Made by a program: the position numbers and the translations under genes. Shown piece after piece: positions 55,353-64,000 of a stretch of 64,000 bases of DNA (position 1 is its first letter; each line of letters opens with the position of its first letter). Origin of the DNA: Antedon mediterranea (taxonomy: Eukaryota; Echinodermata; Crinoidea; Comatulida; Antedonidae); contig NC_092673.1 of the NCBI RefSeq assembly GCF_964355755.1, positions 13,645,001 to 13,709,000 on the forward strand, in the 5' to 3' direction. The notes under the pieces are model-generated. The model worked only from the letters and a program-made list of their open reading frames with translations. It searched no databases and was not told the DNA's origin.

Positions 55353-55794
55353 ATCCGGATACGGCTATAATCACCTGGAGAATATACTAGTCGAATACCG
55401 TACACCATGTGGCCGCCAAGAAGGGCTTGCGCTGGGGGTACGGCGATCGTGCGTATAACTACTGTATAAATAAATACTATTCCAATCGTACGTAAACGTT
55501 TACAAATGAAATTTTATCGCCATAATGAACAAATCTTTCCATCATATTTTTAGTATAACATCATGCTAAAATGCCTTGAAAACTAGGCAGAAGCAGGTTG
55601 CCGTTACGTTAGTTAGTTACTTTAGCTAGGCCTAGCCTACTCAGGCCTAGCAAACGAGGTGACGATAGCCTAGGCCTATGTACAATCTGTGTGGTGAGGC
55701 ATTTATGTTCGGTGTATAAGACGCACCCTTAATTTAGAGGTCAAATTTGCGTGTCAAAAGTGCGACTTATACACCGAAATATACGGTACATGCA

Positions 55795-56100
55795 TTAGGG
55801 GAAGAGGTCAGATATGGCATTTCTGTTTGCTTTAAAAAAAAACATTTTATTACAGTAAATATAAAAAGGCATACTGCGAACAATTTGAAACAAATTTCAA
55901 GTCTGTGTGACCATTAGTTACCGAGATATGATGATAGAAGGTCAAAGGTCAAATGGTCAGAAATGGCATTTCCAGTTATTTCTGGTCAAAATGTTCCATT
56001 AGAGTAAATAGAAATATGTACCTTACGAACATTTAAAGATTAAAACCAAGTCTCTACGATTAGTGGTTGCCGAGATACAAGTACTTGATAGCATAAGCGG
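55795..56100. repeat. degenerate tandem repeat, unit about 150 bp, with DR1 motif
   Basis: Two units share ggcatttc, a phrase attaga(g)taaatat-aaa, cgaacaattt/cgaacattta and ccattagttaccgagat / gattagtggttgccgagat. aggtcaaaggtca (55939-55951) is a perfect DR1. The type is related to 37.0-37.4 kb. Confidence 0.6.
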
Positions 56101-56850
56101 CCATTTTGAAAAAGGCGCCCCCAGCGAATGAAAAACGCGTTTAGAATTTGGACAACAAGTTGGAAGTTGTTCGTTGTGATGTCCTTGATCACTTAAAAGT
56201 GAAAAATCAAACTTGGCTAAATATATGAAGTAAATACAAATATTTAAAATACAAATGCTGCCTGACTATAACATATAAATGGTTAAATTCAACCAAAAAT
56301 CCATTGGCTGGCAGCCAATTTGACCATTTTTTGCTTTAAATTACATTTTTTTTAGGTAAATACAATTTGTTTAGATCTGAGTTTTGGTCATAGTGGATAA
56401 CTATTGTGTAAATTTAAAATTCCATATTCAACAAAAAATATTTTAAAAATTATTTTTCAGGAGGACAATACATCTTTAAGTCTAACTTATAATTTTCAAC
56501 ATCTAAACTACAACTGTCTTCGAAACAGTTAAAAATAACTGATGATTAAACAATTCGCGGTCATAGCTGTTCTAATACTCTGGGACACACTTCGCTGTTT
56601 GAAGAAATGGACTGGCCAAAACAATGTAGCGGTTACAACTTAAAATAAGGTAAATGGTTTTTAATTCCTTTGTTTGTGAATGAGTAGTATTTTCCCTTTA
56701 TGTTTAGGTACTTCATCACACAATACAAATATACTTCCATTAAATATAGTTTTAGGGAAATTAGCAGTAAAGTTTTCTGTTTTCAATTTCTAAAAATAGA
56801 TTTTAAATCAGTCAACAGTCTAAAATTGAAAATCGTTGTTATTCTCGACA
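56100..56850. other. no gene recognised
   Basis: AT-rich sequence with short chance frames. Nothing found. Confidence 0.5.
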
Positions 56851-56859
56851 TTCTGTTTA

Positions 56860-57746
56860 CACCGTAAGAAATAACTCGATAGCCTTATTATAACGGTCAA
56901 CGCTGTAGTCTCGATCGTTCCGTAGACGAAGAATATCAGTCATCGTAGAATTCATCATCGACTGACGACCTTTAGTGAATGTTCTCCACAAAAACGAAAA
57001 CACTTTCAGCGTTTCCAGTGGGTAGGACCAAACACAATTTGATTAATACATGCAAGATGTTGCTAATATGCCCAAGAGATGTTTCATCATAAACATTTGT
57101 GGCCAATCATTTTCAGCCATGAATACAGAAACGTGATTGCGTAGAATATCTACTTATGAACAAATCCTTGTCGTGTCACACCCATTTTCTCTTAAAACGA
57201 CATCAAACCTCTCAATCACAGTATTTGCGCTGTGGAATAAGTCATCTGTCGTTTTAATTTGGGCAACACTGACAAAGAAATGATCTTCCGTAATACATTT
57301 AAGACGCTCATGCATAGAAACTTTTAGGACATGGAAAATTTATTGAAATTGCTAAAGGCATTTAGTTTTGCTTTCATCCAACGATCCCTCGAGGAGATAT
57401 CCAAAATAAGTGTACTTTTGTACTGGATGGTCATTTCTTGTCCCCCTCTTTGGCCATAACACAGCATCATCTTCATGGATGTCATCAATTAGTTGGTGGC
57501 TGTAGGAAATCGCATCCGATCGGTAAACACATCCGAGTCCGCATCATTGATAATGCTGGACAACGTTGTTATTTTTTGACATATCGACTTGCATATCGAT
57601 ACCAATTCTGGTAGAATGATATCGGCTTTCTGCAAAACCTTAGTTAAAGGCCGGATTTCTAGTAGTATATCGTACTTTATAGAGTTAAATAACAGGTGAT
57701 CAATGCGGGTCAACATGTATAAAATTCCCTCCAACTTTGGCTTCAC
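56860..57746 (-). pseudogene. unrecognised decayed coding region
   Basis: The minus strand has a frame of 85 codons (57746-57489, KPKLEGILYMLTRIDHLLF, then SICQKITTLSSIINDADSD) and, after frame breaks, coding-like pieces such as NDHPVQKYTYFGYLLE, HERLKCITEDHFFVSVAQIK and ENDWPQMFMMKHLLGILAT down to about 56900. The composition and the continuing sense across frames suggest a degraded gene, perhaps a transposon-related protein. I could not assign a family. The same strand carries the Myb-like remnants further right. Confidence 0.35.
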
Positions 57747-57759
57747 TTAAACCATAGAC

Positions 57760-58910
57760 CTGTTATGTGGGTGCGATATTTGTTGATTGCAGTAGCCTAT
57801 CAAGATTGGTAAATTATGATTGTACCTGATGTTCACACCACCTGTTGATGTAATTATATTAACAAATTTAAAACCAATATGAAATGCTTTAGAAGTGTGC
57901 AATAGGCCTACATCGTACGAAAATGAAAAAAATAATTAATTACTATGTACCATTTGGGCGTTTGTATCTTCTATGGTTTTGCCCGATTGCTGCCGCAAAC
58001 CTCTTGAAAAGTCGCCACCTTAGGTTGGCTCGCTTAAATAAACTGTAGGTCGTTTTCTTGACTTTAGTGTTCGAGGTCAGAATTTTTAAAGGCATCACGT
58101 ATGGCTTGCTGTTTCTTTTGTTTGGCTGAGATGAGACACAGGTCCATATTTTTTTAATATTTTAAAAATAATTTTTAATATCTTTTAACTCTACAATCTA
58201 AAACCTAATTTAACGTTTAGCTACATGGAATGATGTAATTATAAGTCAATCGGATTTAACAATTTACTTTTCAAAAATAAGTCCAGACCTGTGTCCACGA
58301 CGTCAGCTTCTGATTGGTTGATAAAGTTCTCTACGCCACGGAGCAAACTATTATAAAATAATAACGATCACAATAATTGAAATGTCACAAGTGAATATTC
58401 ATTAAATAATCAGCTTAAATTCAGTTAAATTAATAATAATCTGCATTCATCTGCAAAAACATTACATTTGCTACCATTTATTTGTATTTCTTTTTTTATT
58501 ATTTCTGTTAATTTTGTTGGGTAAAACCATTTCCATAACCCATGTACATCGTAGGCACGCCAAGCCAACATAACACATTTCCCGCTGCCGTGCTGATATC
58601 CGCTGGCTAGCATTAAGCTATGCGATGCATATACAATATACACGTACGACGTATCATAATATTTATTCACTTTGACCAAAAATTAGATTTTTAAAAAATC
58701 ATTTAACTGAGATACAGACTTAAAATCTTTTTTTTTTCATTTTTATTTATTCAAAGGGACAATACATCTTTAAATACAAGTTTTTACAATGGGAAATTTC
58801 CAAGTTTATTTGTACCAATATTTAAAAAAGGAAATCGTAAGGCTCCAAATAACTAGAGGGGTATCATTGATTCCAGTTTTAGGTAAAAAATATATCTATT
58901 TACTCAACTC
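57760..58910. other. no gene recognised
   Basis: Includes an 84-codon minus-strand frame (58679-58425, with LAWRAYDVHGLWKWFYP) that I cannot assign and that has no clear splice context. Confidence 0.4.
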
Positions 58911-59654
58911 AAGATTAACTGAATGCCGATGGAGAGTTGTGATATATTAAATCAGGTAACAGGCTGGTTTTCGCAAAGGATATCGCACTATGGATAATTT
59001 TTTTTTCTTGGAAACTGTTTTTCCTCCGGCGTTTCACTTTAATGCGCTTTTCCAAGGGACGAGTTGGCAATAACGCATGTAGATAGGCTGTGGGGCTGAG
59101 CTCGGCGGCGGCCTTTGGGTAGTATGGAAGGTAGCAGCTCTGATGATTTTGATTTTTTAGCTGAATATCCATGTTCGGCGATGCGGGCCAATTTACTAGG
59201 CCGTCCCCGCCTGTCACTTTTCCGGCCACCAACAGCCATTCGTTTTCTTCGAGCAATTGCAGTCCGTGGCACAGATATTCGTTTTACCCCTGTCAAGTCA
59301 CTCTTTCACATTCCTGCAGGATACTTCCTGAATGTAGTTAGAGCAGACACTAACGCCGAGTCAAATTCTGTGTCAGAGAGGCGGATCTTGGTAATGTCCA
59401 CTTTGGATGCTTGTGGCATGAATTTGGTTAACTTTTTATTTATTTTATTTATTACCATCTTTACTGAGGGTAGCCTATCCAGTTCCAATAGAACTGATCA
59501 TGCCCTCGATAAAACATACATACAGTACAACACATTAAATATTAAATATTCAAATGACATAATATAGACCTATAAATTTACATTGATTATATAAAATTCC
59601 TATAGAAGTTAAAATTGTTGACAGATAAAAAATATACACAGTACAAACAATATT

Positions 59655-60023
59655 AACTTACCCGCCGCTGAAAAAGGGGCCGTTTTGACCTGCTTTGCCA
59701 TGTTTATGATATTTCGTGTGCTAATCGAGTCGAATGCAGTTTTAATGATGCACTCTTGGCGTTCCATATCTGTTTTTTTGTTCGTGTCGACACATTTCTG
59801 TATTTTTTCAATCAATTGCTTGCTTGCGAGTATTATAATAATATAAGGTATGGTTTAAAGATCTTTGGCTATGTTCGGCTTCGGGATGTTATACCACTCT
59901 TAGGCCTAGGCTAGGCTAGGCTATATGGGTCGTCGGTTTCGTGTTATGGGTCGTCCAATTCTAGGTCGTCCAATTCGAGGTCGTTGGGGTCGTCCAATTC
60001 GTGGTCGTCGCTTTCTACACACC
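59655..60023. repeat. half copy of the 45.8-47.5 kb hAT-like element
   Basis: From gctgaaaaaggggcc to the terminal ctttctacacaccct this matches 47150-47522 in the same orientation with few differences, but only one end is present. Here the exon-like sequence MERQECIIKTAFDS is open, while in the 47-kb copy it is broken. Confidence 0.8.
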
Positions 60024-60819
60024 CTACTTTGTCCACTTCTTGTTGAATTGGGGGCAACATTTTTAACAAGACTTCTTCAATGTCAAGCCCTATCTCTACT
60101 GCTGCTGCTGGTATATCATCATCTAATAGTATGCCTGCCTCTACTATGCCTAGATCAGATTCTAATTCCATTTGTGTTTCATTCTGTTTATCTTTTTTTC
60201 TCTATTAATTATATTATCAAATAAACACATTATTTATTTAGCAATAGAAATAGGCCCTTTTATGCCTATCTTGGCTATGCGTCATACACGTGACATAGGC
60301 CTATAGTTAGGCCCATAAATATTAATATTATTAGCCTAATATTACTGTGTTCATGAATATGATAAACCAAAAATTTTAGTAATTTAATATTAGATTTAGA
60401 AAGTATGATGTGTAATCTGTAAATTAGACGTAGTCATGGGATATTGTATTTTAATTTATTTTATTCAAAATATTTCTTACAATTTGGTACGAGGCCAGCA
60501 TTTTGTTGTTCTTCCACTACTACTTCTTCTGAATCTTGGCCTACTATCATACAACTATCGCTCTCTTGACTACTACTACTACTTTGCTCTTCCACGTTTC
60601 CACCCTGTACTGAACTGATAACAGTCAGTGGTCTTGCAAGTGGGGTGTGTCCCCAGATCGAATAGCATAGATCATAAGCAAAGAAGTTCTTTCTTCTTTC
60701 CCCAGATGTCCTTGTTTTTTTTAGAGGTGTGTTTTATTAACAACACCTACTTCCTATATAATAGAAAAGAAGCAACCATTACCTTTTTTAGATTTTATAA
60801 CAGCAAATATATAGCCTGC

Positions 60820-61215
60820 ATAGTCTATATAGGCCTACCTATTATAGGGCATAGCTAGGCCTTATTCATTATATAGGCTAGAGTAGGCTAATTTAAGCCT
60901 AGGCTAGTTTAATGAAAACCAGGTTAGGCCTAGACTGCCTCTATCTATTCTAGGTCTAGGCCTAAGCCTATTATATAATAAATATAGGCCCAGGCATAGG
61001 GGCCTACTAGATAGGCAAAGACTAGGCCTAGGCCTATGCTAATTAAGTATGTAACCAAGTTATATAATTGCCCTATTATTATTAGGCCAAAGGGGACTAG
61101 GGACTACTTAAAAAACTAGCCTAGGCCTATTAGCATCTAGCCTAGGCCTAGCTGGTACAGTATAGATAGGCCCCTAGTACTAGTAGGCCTAGGCCCTAGG
61201 CCTATGTGTATGGAT
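60820..61215. repeat. TAGGCC-type low-complexity island
   Basis: Dense irregular ctaggcctaggcc words, as at 9.2-9.6 and 47.6-47.8 kb. It separates the candidate Myb exon from the following exons and would lie in that intron. Confidence 0.75.
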
Positions 61216-61399
61216 ATATTTACTCACTAGTAACTTCCTTGTAACCGCTTCATAAACTCTCCTCTCCCTGCTGGTACCATTCACCATTTTACAGATTTCT
61301 GTATCTGTTCTGATACTTAATAATACTTGTATTTCATCCGTAGTCCATTGGGTATATGCATGATTTTAAAACTTTATCTTTCTTTTTGATTTTCAGTTT

Positions 61400-62560
61400 A
61401 TATTTACCGCGGTGATAGGATCGTATCGTCGATCGTAGAATTATTATACTAAAAGTATTAATATTCTTTTCCAATTTAATTTTGCAGATTATTTAAAAAC
61501 AAAATATTATCATTTTAAAATTACTTATTGAGCGAGGATAGTAAACGGGTAAAGATACGTTGAGCATTTTACACCGCCAACACGGGTTCATCCCGGGTGT
61601 GTCCCGGGTTGACTTCACGCTGAATACATTCCGTTTTACGTCGTTTACACTGGCCTACATTTCCGCATTTTTGCGTCCCGGTTATGACTCTGGTTATACA
61701 ATTCCGGATCAACTCCGCATTTTTACTGGCGGGGTATAATTGTCAGTATTGTCATATTTTTCCAGTAATTTGCCCCGATATGTAAAATTCGGACTAGTCC
61801 ATCACTGTTGATCTATCACATAATAAATATCAATAATATCATACTCACTTCTTTCACCAATTTCAAGCTCGTATTCCATACATCGGCTGTCAATGTACAT
61901 TCACCAATACTGTGGAACATATTTAAAAGGTCTTCTAAATTGTATCTACTAATGATCTGTAGACTTGATTAATGTCTAATGTTTAGGGGCTAACATTTTC
62001 TGAGTTTGTTCTGTAAAAAATATGAACATTCATAAACATAACACAATACTCAGCCGGGTGTTAATATATAAATTAAAATCCAATTATTCATAATGGCGTA
62101 TAAAAAAAAACGGTCAGTCAAATAACTGCTATTTTTATAAAATGATCGATAGGCCTAAAATTATAAATAGGATATGCATTTATAGTTTATTGTCAAGGAC
62201 TTTTTTTACCCTGAATTAATCTACATTTTCACCCGACTAACTCATGGAACATATATAAATATTTTATTTTTTTTGATGGCCTGCTGTGCTTCAATATATT
62301 TCATTCCATTCAATATTTTCTTGATTGTTGTTGAATGACCTTGATAAATCCCTGCGTAATTAAAAACCAAAGTAAATTATTATAGTACACTGGTCTAGCC
62401 ATACCTGTACAACTTCAATATGGATGACATCTCATATCTCACAACAAAGAGATTTCCACTTCACTTTGAAATTGTTCTTTTTGTTCATAATTCAGCTAGT
62501 AGCAACTATCTAGTAAAGTAAAAATCCATTGGCCAAGATTTAGGTTGAATATTCAACATT
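61400..62560. other. no gene; holds one dispersed repeat
   Basis: 61580-61735 is the inverted partner of the repeat at 31.6 kb (cccgggttga-rich). The rest is AT-rich with nothing recognised. Confidence 0.5.
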
Positions 62561-62569
62561 TTTACAGTA

Positions 62570-63062
62570 GAACTCAACTTACGAGAAGTTCATATGCATT
62601 AATTCCGTTCAATAACAAGCTTAATGTCACAAATAATTTGTATGGTGAAAAATAACAAAACAGACAATAATAAAGAACTGTTGAGAAGGATTATTTTTGA
62701 AACATCTCTGCACTTGCCACTTTTGAAGGTAGAAAAATGTTCTGTCACATAGCAACATTGATGAATTTCAACGCCCTTAAAAATTGTGTTTACAGATCCT
62801 GTTCTACAAATTAATTCATCAAACAATTTAGTGTTACTGTACAGTAATATATGTAATATATTCTATAAATAAAGCAAAATGTTGGTTAAATTATTTTAAT
62901 ATACATTTTGGTTCATCTTCTTACCTGACACTAAAATTGCAGCTGATACATGCCATACCTCTACATTTTTGACATCTGTCAAAAAGAGCCAGTAGTTGCA
63001 TTTGCCCAAAAATATACTTCCTCTGTGCCCCGTCTGTATGTGCTCGTGCTTCATCTTTTATA
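62570..63062 (-). pseudogene. second decayed copy of the THAP-DDE transposase (middle exons)
   Basis: On the minus strand 63062-62935 encodes QRKYIFGQMQLLALFDRCQK, clearly homologous to QRKYIVGQRELMALFDRCRQ in the 39.7-44.6 kb gene, and ends at a donor (gtaagaag). A later stretch 62815-62640 (GSVNTIFKGVEIHQC then CRDVSKIILLNSSLLLSVLL) corresponds to the following Cys-containing block and LLSAAIL helix of that gene. No other exons were found in the window on this strand. The divergence suggests an older copy or another subfamily. Confidence 0.55.
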
Positions 63063-63064
63063 AC

Positions 63065-64000
63065 TTTTTAAAAATGTTCCAATCTGTAAAAGTCCTTTGG
63101 ATTCTCTTTCCTTGTTTCCAATATGGAATTATACCCGGAGTTACTTACTTACTACTCCGGGTTTTATCTGGCTGACCGTCTTTATAATTAGGTTATGACC
63201 TTTGATAATATTGTGTCTTTAGACACGCTTGAATTTAGTCATGGGGACGTTCTTCATAGCATTTGCTGCAAAGTGTTTGATTTATATATTCGTGCATGTT
63301 GTTTTTCTCTTGAATTGGCGATATAACACCTTGTTTGCTCTTGTAGTGGAAGAGGTATCCTCATTGGCGTAGTTAGTGTGAATGGTTTAGCGTTTTCCTG
63401 AAGCTTAATAGCATATATATACAGTTCTTAGCAAACCTAGATCATTAAAGATTCACAGATTTTCCCGTTTCAATTAAGACTTGGTTATACTTGTGTTCAC
63501 ATTTTCAAATTTGTTAATTACTTTCAAAGTCAAGGAAAGGTTCATTTAAGTTCTTTACAACATATATAGGTTGAATTCCCATTTTGTTATTGAGTTGAAA
63601 CTTTCCGTCAAACATCCCTACAACATATGACTTATGAGAAGATTTTTATTTATTTACTTTCTTAATGTAATATTTGGAAAGGTTTCCCGTATCAGGGTCT
63701 TGTACTAAATAAATTTTCTTTGATCTACACATATGCATAAGTATGATTAGCAAACAATATAAATAATTTGTTTTAAAATAATATCAGTGTTTGGTATACA
63801 AAATGAATAGCAAACCTGTTTTCCTTGTATGTATTAAATATAACATCTTGGTTAACCTTCTTTGATAATAATATTTCTGCATGCATTTTGAGTCTAGTAT
63901 AGGTGCCTCTCATGCTTTAAATTCCCACTGCTATAAAATTTGCTGTCAACATTTTTTTAAGAGTAAGCAAAATAACCCCACTAATTCAGCTAGCTAAAGG
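63065..64000. other. no gene recognised
   Basis: AT-rich sequence to the end of the window. No open frame or repeat is worth naming. Confidence 0.5.

Larger units (their letters stand above)
52913..55786. mobile_element. TA-flanked inverted-repeat element loaded with minisatellites
   Basis: Ends CCGTATATTTCGGTGTATAA (continuing to gtcgcac) and the exact complement at 55760-55786, with TA on both sides. The word cggtgtataagacgcacc recurs inside both ends. There is no transposase. The interior holds a C-rich minisatellite, a small MULE-like element, and a G-rich minisatellite of the same sequence in inverse orientation. Ends of this type are common in animal MITEs with TA targets. Confidence 0.8.
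58915..61362 (-). pseudogene. Myb/SANT-like transposon-type gene, exon remnants
   Basis: Minus-strand pieces in order: 61362-61228 encodes a Myb/SANT-like helix set (WTTDEIQVLLSIRTDTEICK, then RERRVYEAVTRKLL) with a donor gtgagt. 60720-60480 has SGERRKNFFAYD, then an acidic Ser-rich tail (QSSSSSSQESDS). 60190-60030 is acidic (ELESDLGIVEAGILLDDDI). 59815-59655 encodes MERQECIIKTAFDSISTRN with a donor gtaag. 59480-58915 gives SDTEFDSALVSALTTFRKYP and, after a frameshift, RISVPRTAIARRKRM and a basic tail (KRIKVKRRRKNSF). Myb/SANT proteins of this type accompany DDE transposases as DNA-binding partners. No clear start codon precedes the Myb exon. Whether these exons form one gene is inference. 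Confidence 0.4.

Noticed and set aside
59115-59567. 150-codon plus-strand frame
   Set aside because: It overlaps the minus-strand coding remnant (VPRTAIARRKRM) and encodes no known domain.
59944-60171. Acidic LDDP repeat protein on the minus strand
   Set aside because: The LELDDP part is translated from the subterminal repeats of the hAT-like half copy; only the segment before it may be an exon.
1-64000. tRNA or rRNA genes
   Set aside because: I saw no cloverleaf with A and B boxes or rRNA core sequence by eye. A covariance search (tRNAscan-SE, Rfam) would be needed to exclude short RNAs.

Overview
This is AT-rich animal genomic DNA: genes are split by GT-AG introns, non-LTR retrotransposon and DNA-transposon remains are dense, and no bacterial features are seen. 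A Toll-like receptor gene with two broken relatives, CR1/L2-type elements carrying a 2A peptide, a Penelope-like GIY-YIG remnant and islands of TAGGCC-type low-complexity sequence suggest a marine deuterostome invertebrate, most likely an echinoderm. This is inference; no species can be named.

Layout. 1-5.6 kb: one internal exon of an unknown gene and a decayed multi-exon transposon-type gene. 7.2-13.1 kb: a long inverted-repeat element, TAGGCC islands and fragments of at least three non-LTR elements. 13.3-27.2 kb: a Toll-like receptor cluster. Copy A (13282-15184) is intact with two exons and 532 codons. Copy B (21.3-26.7 kb) is split by a 2.6-kb foldback-like element, deleted through its transmembrane and TIR start, and inverted at its 3' end. 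Copy C (26.9-27.2 kb) is a 5' stub. Between A and B lies a nearly full-length non-LTR element with a DVHSNPGP 2A motif, cut by a 1.08-kb Harbinger-type MITE. 27.6-31.8 kb: retroelement scraps and a MITE nested inside another MITE. 32-38.8 kb: promoter-like inverted repeats, a candidate small spliced transcript and a 5'-truncated Penelope-like element.

37.7-48.7 kb is the most interesting part. A rightward THAP-zinc-finger/DDE transposase-like gene of eleven phase-consistent exons converges on an intact leftward four-exon gene for a 209-residue protein with the cytoplasmic ballast (C-terminal) domain of the P2X7 receptor and no membrane channel. Their stop codons are 16 bp apart, and a ~62-bp inverted repeat brackets the pair. 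I infer a single ~11-kb two-gene DNA transposon, now inactive on the transposase side, itself invaded by an hAT-like 1.74-kb element, a TA-flanked MITE and a LINE fragment. A second decayed copy of the transposase lies at 62.6-63.1 kb.

49.2-51.8 kb: a decayed PIF/Harbinger transposase gene, minus strand. 52.1-55.8 kb: an RT fragment, then a TA-flanked 2.9-kb element loaded with three minisatellites, one of them inside a small MULE-like element with a perfect 9-bp target duplication. 56.8-61.4 kb: minus-strand remains of a Myb/SANT-type transposon gene. The last 900 bp show nothing recognisable.
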